From Pirellulaceae bacterium (GTDB lineage: Bacteria; Planctomycetota; Planctomycetia; Pirellulales; Pirellulaceae): a stretch of 14,655 nt of DNA. The DNA lies in NCBI GenBank assembly GCA_013002105.1, contig JABDKS010000511.1:1-14655 (forward strand), in the 5' to 3' direction. The notes under the pieces are model-generated. The model had not been told where the DNA came from, did no database searches, and worked only from the letters and a program-made list of their open reading frames with translations. This document shows, piece by piece, positions 1 to 6,268 of the stretch. Both the position numbers and the translations under genes were made by a program. Positions within the stretch are counted from its first letter, which is position 1. The number at the start of each line of letters is the position of its first letter.

Positions 1-124
1 GCCGCGCCTCGTCCGCCGTGCCAGCATGAACCACTTGGTGCCCATCGAGTTGCAAAATGTCACACAGGTTGGCGCGCGCGTCAGGGTCATCTTCTACCAG
101 CAGAATTTCGAAGTTGTCGGTCAT
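1..124 (-). CDS. Response regulator receiver domain, N-terminal fragment (gene continues past left edge)
   Basis: Reading the minus strand from the ATG at 122-124 gives 41 residues before the window ends. The peptide begins MTDNFEILLVEDDPDARANL. It has the hydrophobic beta-1 strand (ILLV) followed by the acidic E-D-D triad (residues 11-13) that binds Mg2+ in receiver domains, then the helix and the second strand (HQVV). The phospho-accepting Asp, the switch residues and any output domain lie outside the window, so the protein could be a single-domain regulator, a DNA-binding regulator or a hybrid kinase. It is divergent from the histidine kinase that starts at 400, with 275 bp between them. 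That arrangement suggests, but does not show, that it belongs to the same signalling locus. The receiver identity is secure; the full-length product is not. Confidence 0.8.
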   Translation of the reverse strand, partial: MTDNFEILLVEDDPDARANLCDILQLDGHQVVHAGTADEAR

Positions 125-399
125 ACAGAGCGTCCGTAAACCTTTGGTTTCACCAGGTATCGATCACGTTGGCACCGCATCGAGACAACGAATCCTAATG
201 CATTGAGCCCCAAATGGTAGCTGGGCGGCCGTTGGCGTGCCTTGGAGCTCCGCCGTGTGCCAGGGATAGCTGGCCATCGTCACGGTTGAAATTGACGAGA
301 TCGGTGCCGGGTGACAACCAATCGGCACAACGCTTGCTCTGTTGGATTCATGGGATCGCCCGAAATCCAACCTTCGTCCACTCGTCGTGCCCAAAACTG
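125..399. other. Divergent intergenic region between response regulator and histidine kinase
   Basis: No convincing gene is seen here. An open frame extends upstream of the kinase start to 214, but its translation is Cys- and Pro-rich and unlike a domain, and the sigma-54 promoter at 323-338 would place the transcript start inside it. The stretch holds that promoter and probably a promoter for the leftward response regulator, which I could not identify. Confidence 0.6.
323..338 (+). promoter_or_regulatory. Sigma-54 (-24/-12) promoter for the histidine kinase gene
   Basis: The sequence is CGGCAC-AACGC-TTGCT. The consensus is TGGCAC-N5-TTGCW, so only the first base differs, and the invariant GG and GC are exactly 10 bases apart. 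The predicted start of transcription is near 349, about 50 nt before the ATG at 400. This also supports choosing 400 over the upstream in-frame start at 214. Confidence 0.7.
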
Positions 400-1500
400 A
401 TGTATTGCGAAAATGATTTGACGATTGCAGTCATCGATCTGCTACCTTGCGCAGCGGTGGTCGCCGATACTGATGGAAAGATCGTCTTTGCGAACTCCAA
501 ATTAACGTCGTGGTTTGGTTACGCCGCCGACGAATTGCCCGGTCGGCCGACAGATCTGGTTTTTCCTGTCACGATCGCGGCCGCACCCCAAGACGACCGC
601 TGTCGCCCCGGAGGCTCCTGGATTGACGAAGTCGACGGTGACGTCTTTCGCTGCGGCGCCCGTGCGAAGGATGGATCCGCAATTCCTGTCCAGATCCACA
701 TCCAGCGGATGGAAACCAACCGGGGTAGCTTGATCCTGCTAATCGTCGCGGCGATTTCACCGCACCAGAATTTGGTCTGCAAGGCCGACGATTTGGATCT
801 GTGGGATCTATTGTGGTCGCGGCAGATTCAATCACAACGGATCGATGCGATCGACCAAACCGTTCGAGGATTGAGTCACGCAACGCACAACGCATTGCAA
901 CGTGCCAGAGCAGCGATTGACCTACTGGAACTCGATTTCGATCCGGATAGTGAGCAAGCGAATTTGCTTAATCGCATACGTCTCGCGTTGACCGATGTGT
1001 GGGGCAACTTTGATCGTGTCCGATCTTACTCCGCGCCGTTGTATCTACGATTCGAATCGATTGATTTGATCGCATTGTGTCGTGAAGTCTTCTCGCAGGT
1101 CACTCGGACCGTCTCGTCCGGAAAACAATTGTCGCTCAATGGGCACGGGATCGACCCAACGATTCGCGCCGATGAGGCGCGAGTCAGGATCTTGTTGGAA
1201 CATCTGATTCTTAATTCGCTCGCAGCGACGGATCAGGGGATCAGCGTTGCAATCGAGTTGAGTGATCGGCAATACCGTGGCGAGCGGGCGATCGAGATGG
1301 CCATCCGTGATTGCAGTGGTGGTCTGAAAGCAGCGTGTACGGACCAGCTATTCGAGCCGTTCTACACCACCAAGCAACAGGGACTGGGATTGGGGTTGGC
1401 GATTTGCAAACGAATCGTCGACGCGCACGACGGCGAGATCGTTGCCAGCGACAACAACGACGGGATCGCAATCTCATTGACTCTGCCGCGTCGAAACTGA
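400..1500 (+). CDS. PAS-domain sensor histidine kinase (cytoplasmic, NtrB-like)
   Basis: This is a 366-residue kinase that should autophosphorylate and pass phosphate to the regulator encoded next (1814-3223). A PAS fold covers about residues 5-120 (AAVVADTDGKIVFAN, then FGYAADELPG). The dimerisation/phosphoacceptor helix contains SHATHNALQR, with the predicted phospho-His at 160. The ATPase domain shows the N-box Asn (HLILNS, N272), a G1 box DCSGG (304-308), the F-box LFEPFYTTK and the G2 box GLGLGLAI (328-335). No transmembrane segment is visible, so it is probably cytosolic and senses through PAS. The start at 400 was chosen because PAS homology begins directly after it and a sigma-54 promoter lies just upstream; the frame is open back to 214. 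Odd point: the residue after the phospho-His is Ala, where HisKA kinases usually have Glu or Asp. The Asn at H+4 is kept. Confidence 0.9.
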   Translation: MYCENDLTIAVIDLLPCAAVVADTDGKIVFANSKLTSWFGYAADELPGRPTDLVFPVTIAAAPQDDRCRPGGSWIDEVDGDVFRCGARAKDGSAIPVQIHIQRMETNRGSLILLIVAAISPHQNLVCKADDLDLWDLLWSRQIQSQRIDAIDQTVRGLSHATHNALQRARAAIDLLELDFDPDSEQANLLNRIRLALTDVWGNFDRVRSYSAPLYLRFESIDLIALCREVFSQVTRTVSSGKQLSLNGHGIDPTIRADEARVRILLEHLILNSLAATDQGISVAIELSDRQYRGERAIEMAIRDCSGGLKAACTDQLFEPFYTTKQQGLGLGLAICKRIVDAHDGEIVASDNNDGIAISLTLPRRN

Positions 1501-1535
1501 CTCCCACTGAACCCGCCGTGCAGCGATGACGCATG

Positions 1536-1551
1536 TGTGCATATTCGCACG
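1536..1551. promoter_or_regulatory. Candidate activator-binding palindrome upstream of the regulator gene
   Basis: The sequence reads TGTGC-ATATTC-GCACG, an inverted repeat of GTGC/GCAC with a 6-nt centre. It has the same form as TGTGC-GAACAC-GCACA at 4334-4349, which lies between two sigma-54 promoters. Its distance from the weak promoter at 1685 (about 135 bp) suits an upstream enhancer. Its function is an inference from two instances. Confidence 0.3.
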
Positions 1552-1684
1552 GATCGGCGGATTGGATTATGGTTTGTTGGCAAGGATTCTGATTGCTGTT
1601 GGACGCCAAAGAGTACGTGGTGACCGCTGAAACGGCCCGAAAAGTCGTTCGATTCGCCTGCGGCGAGTCCACTCAGGTGGCCAA

Positions 1685-1700
1685 CGGAACGGTGTTCGCA
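1685..1700 (+). promoter_or_regulatory. Weak sigma-54-like element before the regulator gene
   Basis: The sequence is CGGAAC-GGTGT-TCGCA. GG and GC are correctly spaced by 10 bases, but three of the consensus bases differ (first T, the C after GG, and the second T of TTGC). If used, transcription would start near 1711, about 100 nt before the gene. It is much weaker than the five other sites and may be chance. Confidence 0.22.
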
Positions 1701-1813
1701 GGTTGGAGGGTAACAACCCACCGGGATTGGATCGCAACACCTTGCAGTCAGCTGACGCGACCGATGCGGTTGCGGGACGCACCCTGGATTTGACGAACCT
1801 TCAGAGAGAAATG

Positions 1814-3223
1814 ATGTCCGACCGACCTATCAATTTATTGCTGATCGAGGATGAAGACGATTTTCGTGACAGCTGCGCCCGTTGGATGCAGCGAAAAGGG
1901 CACCAAGTGACAGCGGTTTCCAATGGTGCCGAGGCCTTGCGACTGATTGAACAGGAGGATTTCGACGTCGCGGTCTGCGACATGAATATGCCCGGTATGT
2001 CGGGCCTGGAAGTGCTGCAGCGGATTTCACAGATCGAGACCAACGTCGAATTCATTATTCTGACAGGGCAGGGGTCGATCGAGACGGCGGTGTCGTCGAT
2101 GAAGATGGGTGCGTGTGACTACCTGACGAAACCTTGTTCGTTGGGCGATCTGGAGCATCACTGTCGACTGGCGCGTGAACGGAGCACGTTGCGGAAAGAA
2201 AATCGACAGTTAAAAGAAGTCATTTCTCGCGATCGTCCGGCGCTGGAATTGGTCGGTCAGTCAAGAGCGATGCAAGACGTCGTTCGAACGGTTGAGCGTG
2301 TCGCACCGACCGATAAACCGGTATTGATTCAGGGCGAAAGCGGAACCGGTAAAGAGGTCGTGGCCCGCGCGATTCAGCAGAACAGTCAATTGAGCGACAA
2401 GCCATTCGTGACCATCAACTGTGCGGCACTACCCGAGAATTTGGTCGAGAGCGAATTGTTTGGTCATCAGAAAGGGTCCTTTACCGGTGCGATCGCCGAC
2501 AAACAGGGGCTTTTCGAGATTGCAGACGGCGGCACGTTGTTCATCGACGAAGTGGGTGAGTTGCCGCTATCGCTACAGCCGAAATTGCTGAGGGTGTTAG
2601 AAGACGGATCGATGCGTCGAATTGGTTCGCACAAAGAGCGAATCGTTCACGTTCGTTTGATTGCCGCAACCAATTGCGATCTGACCCAGGCGGTCGCCGA
2701 CGGCCAGTTTCGCGAAGATCTTTTTTATCGGATCAACGTTTTGTCGTTAACGCTGCCGCCGCTGCGTGATCGCGAGGGCGACGTTGATCGGTTGATCGCG
2801 CACTATTTGCCTGAATCGTGGCACGTCGACGAATTGGCTCGAGAGGCCATGAATCGATATCATTGGCCCGGCAATATTCGGCAATTGATCAATGTCATCC
2901 AGCGTGCAACGATTCTTGCTGACGACAATGAAGTCACCCTGTATGACTTGCCAGCCGAAATCGCCGAGCAGATGGACGCGGGATCCCAAGTCCGCTCGAG
3001 CACGGATCATGATCGAAATGCGGGTGTGATATTGCCGACTGATTCGATCAAACTGGATGATGTGGCCAAGGCACATGTCCTTCGGATCTTAGAACAAGAG
3101 AACGGCAACAAGGCCAAGACGGCACGCAGTCTTGGCATCCATCGACGCAAGTTGTATCGGTTACTGGAACGATTCGGAGTGAAAACCGGTGCCGCGTCCG
3201 AAGCGGCGACAGAAGTCTTGTAG
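1814..3223 (+). CDS. NtrC-family sigma-54-dependent response regulator
   Basis: This 469-residue activator has the full NtrC layout. The receiver domain (about 6-120) has acidic residues E12-D13-E14, phospho-Asp D56 (CDMNMPG) and the conserved K107 (YLTKP). The AAA+ domain (about 146-370) has Walker A GESGTGKE (174-181), the sigma-54-contacting loop GSFTGA (221-226, a Ser variant of GAFTGA), Walker B TLFIDEV (241-247), the arginine-finger region REDLFYR (300-306) and WPGNIRQL (351-358). A Fis-type HTH follows (about 420-455, NKAKTARSLGIHRRKLYRLL). It should bind enhancer sites and drive sigma-54 RNA polymerase when phosphorylated, most likely by the kinase at 400-1500. The start at 1814 is preceded by AGAGAGA; an ATG at 1811 is equally open, and the frame continues upstream to 1703 without homology. 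Several sigma-54 promoters in this window are natural candidate targets. Confidence 0.95.
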   Translation: MSDRPINLLLIEDEDDFRDSCARWMQRKGHQVTAVSNGAEALRLIEQEDFDVAVCDMNMPGMSGLEVLQRISQIETNVEFIILTGQGSIETAVSSMKMGACDYLTKPCSLGDLEHHCRLARERSTLRKENRQLKEVISRDRPALELVGQSRAMQDVVRTVERVAPTDKPVLIQGESGTGKEVVARAIQQNSQLSDKPFVTINCAALPENLVESELFGHQKGSFTGAIADKQGLFEIADGGTLFIDEVGELPLSLQPKLLRVLEDGSMRRIGSHKERIVHVRLIAATNCDLTQAVADGQFREDLFYRINVLSLTLPPLRDREGDVDRLIAHYLPESWHVDELAREAMNRYHWPGNIRQLINVIQRATILADDNEVTLYDLPAEIAEQMDAGSQVRSSTDHDRNAGVILPTDSIKLDDVAKAHVLRILEQENGNKAKTARSLGIHRRKLYRLLERFGVKTGAASEAATEVL

Positions 3224-3552
3224 CGCGACGAGGTATCGACGGGAGCTCGCAGACCGGGCGTCGGGTCACGAACAAACTCATAGCCTCTGAGCGAAAGTTG
3301 CGAAACACTTGGTTTTTCGCGGAGCAAAAGACGACTAAGCGGCGCCGATGAAGTGCCAATCAGGCCAGGACAGGTCCTGCTGCGATCCTGCCAGGACAGG
3401 TCCTGGCCTACGATGAATCCACATCGAATAGGAAAGCGCTCTTTCCACGCCCCGATCCGTTGCGAACATTCGCGTGAGCGGTCCGCGTTTGGTGCCGCAC
3501 AGGTTTTGGCAGATGTTGGCCGCGCGTTGTATTGGTACCGCTGCAGTTGCTG
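3224..3552. other. Convergent intergenic region with hairpin repeat
   Basis: No gene was found in this 329-bp stretch between the 3' ends of the regulator (+) and the small membrane peptide (-). It contains a hairpin repeat at 3358-3414, a short inverted repeat GCGAAA/TTTCGC (3300-3320), and a palindromic GGAAAG-CG-CTCTTTCC stretch (from about 3431) in the downstream flank of the repeat. Any of these could help end transcription from either side. Confidence 0.55.
3358..3414. repeat. Dispersed hairpin repeat, copy A
   Basis: Two units of the near-palindrome CCAGGAC-AG-GTCCTGG (left one missing its last G) lie in the same orientation, around 3365-3379 and 3391-3406, separated by about 11 nt. 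The right unit continues into GGCCTACGAT and then GAATCCAC. The same core and flank occur at 6115-6180 and, decayed, at 6269-6291. Each unit can fold on itself, and the two can pair with each other apart from the central dinucleotide. Both complete copies in this window sit between convergent genes, as REP-type elements often do. Confidence 0.8.
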
Positions 3553-3663
3553 TTAGACGCCGCCGGCCGGGCTTGTCATCAGGAACAGGATGACCAGGGC
3601 AAGCAGAAACGACAGCAGTAGAAGAATGCGTTGGTGCCTGCTGATTTTTAACAAGCGTTTCAT
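3553..3663 (-). CDS. Small single-helix membrane peptide (36 aa)
   Basis: The minus strand encodes 36 residues from the ATG at 3661-3663 to a TAA at 3553-3555. The N-terminus is basic (MKRLLKISRHQR). A run of about 19 hydrophobic residues follows (ILLLLSFLLALVILFLM), then a short tail TSPAGGV. This is the pattern of a one-pass membrane peptide with the N-terminus inside. It starts 20 nt after the CBS gene stop on the same strand, so it is probably translated from the same transcript. No strong Shine-Dalgarno is seen, and an upstream ATG overlaps it in another frame. I recognise no family. It could be a chance ORF, but the clean topology and tight linkage favour a real gene. Confidence 0.5.
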   Translation of the reverse strand: MKRLLKISRHQRILLLLSFLLALVILFLMTSPAGGV

Positions 3664-3683
3664 AGGATCGGTTTCATTGTTAA

Positions 3684-4184
3684 TCAAGATTGGGTTGCAT
3701 GAGCCGATTTATCGGGCCGCATACCCGCGGTCAGTTCTACAAAGTCGGTCGACGAAAGCATGCCGACCAATTTGCCATCGGATTGAACCACGGGCAGATG
3801 ATGAACGCGATTGTGTAACATCAGCGATGCCGCTTTCCCCATCGAATCGTCCGGCCCAATGGTTTCCATCAATTCGGTCATAACGTTGTAGATGTGTTCG
3901 CTACCCAAGCGACGTTGAACCATGTCGATCGCCCACAAGCAATCGTCATAATGTGGATAATGGCTATCCAATGCCGCGTCGGTTTCTAAGACGATTCGAA
4001 CTAGGTCCGCATGCGAGACGATGCCAACAAATTTTCCCTGCGGGTCAATCACCGGGACTGCGGAAATCTTTTCGTTTTGAAATTGAGTCAAGACATCGTG
4101 AACCGTTTCGTCGGATCGAACGGTCACGACCGCCTTTGACATCAGTTCCTGAACTTCCGTTTCGTGTCCCCTGTCATACTTCAT
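3684..4184 (-). CDS. Tandem CBS-domain protein
   Basis: This 166-residue protein consists almost entirely of two CBS domains (about 11-67 and 98-153). Each ends in the typical signature: GIVSHADL (54-61) and GMLSSTDF (141-148). A pair of CBS domains forms a Bateman module, which in known families binds adenosine nucleotides or related ligands and reports energy status. Here there is no attached enzyme or transporter domain, so it is a stand-alone sensor or modulator whose partner is unknown. The start MKYDRGHE is preceded by GGTGATAAA. A sigma-54 promoter lies about 60 nt upstream, giving a leader of about 47 nt. It is divergent from the Usp gene, and the 36-residue membrane peptide follows 20 nt after its stop. 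A membrane partner encoded next door is possible but unproven. Confidence 0.93.
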   Translation of the reverse strand: MKYDRGHETEVQELMSKAVVTVRSDETVHDVLTQFQNEKISAVPVIDPQGKFVGIVSHADLVRIVLETDAALDSHYPHYDDCLWAIDMVQRRLGSEHIYNVMTELMETIGPDDSMGKAASLMLHNRVHHLPVVQSDGKLVGMLSSTDFVELTAGMRPDKSAHATQS

Positions 4185-4241
4185 TTTATCACCGTCGGTT
4201 GGCGGACGTGACGAAGCTGCATTCTTGTGAACTCTACTTCA

Positions 4242-4257
4242 CGCAAACGATGTACCA
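4242..4257 (-). promoter_or_regulatory. Sigma-54 promoter for the CBS gene
   Basis: The minus strand reads TGGTAC-ATCGT-TTGCG, with GG and GC exactly 10 bases apart and a complete TTGC element. The deviations are T for C after GG, and the last base. Predicted transcription start is near 4231, about 47 nt before the CBS start codon. Confidence 0.62.
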
Positions 4258-4333
4258 AATATTAAAACGAGCGTTGTTTGTCGTGTTCATGGAGTGTCCC
4301 TATCCAACAATGATCCGGGTGCACTGATTGATC

Positions 4334-4349
4334 TGTGCGAACACGCACA
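4334..4349. promoter_or_regulatory. Candidate enhancer palindrome shared by CBS and Usp promoters
   Basis: TGTGCG-AACA-CGCACA is a perfect inverted repeat with 6-bp arms. It lies about 77 bp upstream of the -24 element of the CBS promoter and about 140 bp upstream of that of the Usp promoter, both typical distances for NtrC-type activator sites. A similar palindrome is at 1536-1551. That it binds the regulator encoded at 1814 is inference. Confidence 0.35.
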
Positions 4350-4488
4350 TTTTGTGACAGTCCTGTGATCCGATCGTGAAAGTCAGCAGGTCGACGAGCG
4401 TCGCGTATGTCCCGTGTCGAGCGTTGAGGCAAGTGCCATGGGACCCACTGCGAGATTGCCCAGGGAATTTGATTCCAGCGAGCCGACT

Positions 4489-4504
4489 TGGCCTCGGATT
4501 TGCA
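4489..4504 (+). promoter_or_regulatory. Sigma-54 promoter for the Usp-CHAD operon
   Basis: The sequence is TGGCCT-CGGAT-TTGCA, with correct GG-N10-GC spacing and a full TTGCA; it departs from consensus at the last two bases of TGGCAC. Predicted transcription start is near 4515, about 57 nt before the ATG at 4572. That excludes the longer in-frame start at 4488. Confidence 0.62.
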
Positions 4505-4571
4505 ACTAGTTCGGCTCACTGAGCGAGATTCTTTTGCGTCAATCATTCTGCCAACAATCCTCAGGTATCCC

Positions 4572-5036
4572 ATGTCCGGACTACATCCAAAACTGATCGT
4601 TGTACCAGTCGACTTCAGCGAGATGGCGTTCGATGCGCTCGATCAGGCGGTGCAGATCGCCGGCGATGAAGGGGACGTGCGAGTGATCCACGTGTTGGCG
4701 ACGCTGCCGACCATGGAGCCAGGCAACCTGTATGGGACGGTTACCGATGAGACACGGATGGAGAGTGTGCAAAAGAGCTTGAGCGATCGGTTTGCGAAAA
4801 AAAAATACGATCGTGTGAAATCGAGTGTGTCGATCGGAGACCCCGGACGTGAGATTGTGGCGTTCGCGGATAATGAGTCCGCGGATCTGATCGTCATTCC
4901 TTCGCACGGATACGGGTTCTTTCGCCACATGTTGCTCGGTTCTGTCGCCGAACGCGTTGTCCGATTGGCGACGTGTCCTGTATTGGTGCTCCGGTCAGCA
5001 CCGGTGGACGGCGATTCGAAACCCAGTGCTAAATAG
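4572..5036 (+). CDS. Universal stress protein, single UspA domain
   Basis: This 154-residue protein has the complete Usp fold. The first strand and loop are LIVVPVDFSEMAFDAL, with the nucleotide-contacting Asp in VPVD. The C-terminal signature is SHGYGFFRHMLLGSVAERVV, followed by CPVLVLR. ATP-binding Usps carry G-x2-G-x9-G-(S/T). Here the second and third glycines (G113, G123-S124) are kept, but the first position is Pro (P110), so nucleotide binding is plausible rather than assured. The start at 4572 directly precedes the domain and has AGG 6 nt upstream. The next gene (CHAD) begins 9 nt after its stop, so the two form an operon. It is transcribed divergently from the CBS gene. Confidence 0.94.
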   Translation: MSGLHPKLIVVPVDFSEMAFDALDQAVQIAGDEGDVRVIHVLATLPTMEPGNLYGTVTDETRMESVQKSLSDRFAKKKYDRVKSSVSIGDPGREIVAFADNESADLIVIPSHGYGFFRHMLLGSVAERVVRLATCPVLVLRSAPVDGDSKPSAK

Positions 5037-5045
5037 AAACTGGAT

Positions 5046-6008
5046 ATGGCTGCTCCCGAAATGCAACAGTCGATCATCGATGATACGGAAACGCTCGTTG
5101 CGGACGCTGCCCTAACGATCGATCGTCAGTTGCAGGCCGTGGCACAGAGTTTGGACGAAATCGTATCGCACACAGCGGCAACGGTAAGACAGATACATCG
5201 ATTGCGCATCAGCACTCGTCGCGCCACGGCGACCCTGAATCTCTATCAAGACTGGTTGCCGGCCAAGGAACGGCTTTGGATGCGGAGCTCGCTAAGACGG
5301 ATTCGACGCGCGGCGGGAGAAGCGCGGGATATGGACGTGTTGCTGAAACGCTACGCACGAAAAAACAGACGTCGACAACGCAAGGTTTTCGCGGCCGACT
5401 GTAAACGAGAGCGGCGCCGAGCAGTCCGCCGGTTAAGTCGCGTTGGCAAGCAGATTGTCCGAACCGGCAAGTACACGCGACGACAAAACAAGTTGGTGAG
5501 TGCGTTTCGCACGAGTCTGATCACCGCTTTGCAGATTCGCACAGGACGCCGCGAGAACTGGCAGGAAACGGTGCAGAACTTTTTGCGTCGATCGCACGAA
5601 CCAACCGACAGTCTGAAATCGTTGCATCGACTGCGTGTGAAAGCAAAAGGCGTTCGTTACGTGCTGGAACTGGTTGACATTGCGGACATCCAGCCGCAAC
5701 GAAAAGATGCGTTGGAGGTCTTGGGCGAGATTCAGAAGCAATTGGGAACGGTGAATGACCATGAAGTCGCACGACGGTTCTTCAAGCTTTGTCGAAAGCG
5801 CACTTCCGACGCCAAGGATCGCAAAACTCTGAAGGGATTGATACAGCGGGAGCGACGCAAAAGAGACGACGCGATTGCTGATTTTCGAAAGTGGTGGTGT
5901 CCTGCGGCGTTGGAATCATTCCGAGCCGTGCTAGTGGAAATGATCGACTGGGACGAAATGCCCGGGGCAGTCGTGGTCGATCGTGAAGTACTGCGCGTTG
6001 TGACGTGA
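5046..6008 (+). CDS. CHAD-domain protein (predicted polyphosphate-binding)
   Basis: This 320-residue, strongly basic, all-helical protein shows both CHAD signatures: IHRLRISTRRA (50-60) and LHRLRVKAKGVRYVLEL (193-209), followed by LGTVNDHEVA (233-242). CHAD domains are conserved-histidine helical domains that bind inorganic polyphosphate, often at polyphosphate granules, through arranged Lys, Arg and His side chains. No CYTH (triphosphate tunnel) domain is fused, although the two often occur together. The middle (about 100-165) is unusually rich in Arg. It starts 9 nt after the Usp gene and is presumably translated from the same sigma-54-driven message. A second Met at residue 6 is an alternative start. 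Function in this organism is inferred from the family. Confidence 0.92.
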   Translation: MAAPEMQQSIIDDTETLVADAALTIDRQLQAVAQSLDEIVSHTAATVRQIHRLRISTRRATATLNLYQDWLPAKERLWMRSSLRRIRRAAGEARDMDVLLKRYARKNRRRQRKVFAADCKRERRRAVRRLSRVGKQIVRTGKYTRRQNKLVSAFRTSLITALQIRTGRRENWQETVQNFLRRSHEPTDSLKSLHRLRVKAKGVRYVLELVDIADIQPQRKDALEVLGEIQKQLGTVNDHEVARRFFKLCRKRTSDAKDRKTLKGLIQRERRKRDDAIADFRKWWCPAALESFRAVLVEMIDWDEMPGAVVVDREVLRVVT

Positions 6009-6018
6009 GCGGATCGGC

Positions 6019-6045
6019 GCTTTGACGGCGCGTTTTTTTCAAAGC
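6019..6045 (+). terminator. Possible terminator after the CHAD gene
   Basis: GCTTTGA (6019-6025) and TCAAAGC (6039-6045) form a perfect 7-bp inverted repeat around a loop that contains seven consecutive Ts. A T-rich CGTTTTC lies after it (6050-6056). An alternative fold pairs GCGC with GCGC just before the T run. Neither is a textbook terminator. Confidence 0.35.
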
Positions 6046-6114
6046 CTCGCCGTTTTCTTGTTGGAACCGCGTTGGCTCTCCGGGCCGACTGTTGCTAGAT
6101 CGATTTTAGTTTTC

Positions 6115-6170
6115 TCGTAGGCCAGGACCTGTCCTGGCGCAGCTGTGCCAGGACAGGTCCTGGCCTACGA
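6115..6170. repeat. Dispersed hairpin repeat, copy B (perfect 24-bp inverted repeat)
   Basis: The arms at 6115-6138 and 6147-6170 are exact reverse complements (24 bp) around the loop GCAGCTGT. The left arm carries the near-palindrome CCAGGAC-CT-GTCCTGG, and the right arm its complement form with AG. The outer ends are TCGTAGG and CCTACGA. Copy A shares the core and the flank CCTACGAT, followed by a similar ATCC(C)AC stretch. This would be a very stable stem in RNA or single-stranded DNA and could act as a bidirectional terminator or as a REP-type element. Confidence 0.9.
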
Positions 6171-6268
6171 TTGATCCCACGTATTAAGTAAAAATGCTCT
6201 GGTGAGTAGGCCTGACCTTGCTGAACGAAATCGGTTTGAAAAGCGCTATCCCCAAGGACCCTCAAAGC

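Larger units (their letters stand above)
1501..1813. other. Gap between kinase and regulator genes
   Basis: This 313-bp stretch has no ORF with recognisable protein character in any frame. It holds a palindrome (1536-1551) that resembles one in the CBS/Usp promoter region, and a weak -24/-12-like element at 1685-1700. The gap is long for a kinase-regulator pair, which suggests the regulator has its own control in addition to any read-through. Confidence 0.55.
4185..4571. other. Divergent control region between CBS and Usp genes
   Basis: No gene was found. This 387-bp stretch contains two outward-facing sigma-54 promoters (4257-4242 on minus, 4489-4504 on plus) and, between them, a TGTGC-N6-GCACA palindrome (4334-4349) and a second palindrome CGACG-AG-CGTCG (about 4392-4403). 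The layout fits one activator bound in the middle serving both promoters. Confidence 0.6.

Noticed and set aside
170..188. TTGGCACCGCATCGAG, an apparent -24 element in the left divergent region
   Set aside because: The position that should hold the -12 GC is AG, and no TTGC follows.
227..242. Minus-strand AGGCAC-GCCAA-CGGCC, a possible sigma-54 promoter for the left-edge response regulator
   Set aside because: GG-N10-GC spacing is right, but the -12 element lacks both Ts and the -26 T is absent; too weak to call.
1577..1597. TTGGCA ... ATTGCT resembling a sigma-54 promoter before the regulator gene
   Set aside because: GG and GC are 14 bases apart instead of 10, so the spacing is not compatible with sigma-54.
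1593..1793. Plus-strand ORF of 66 codons between kinase and regulator
   Set aside because: No domain character or ribosome-binding site, and it overlaps candidate regulatory sites.
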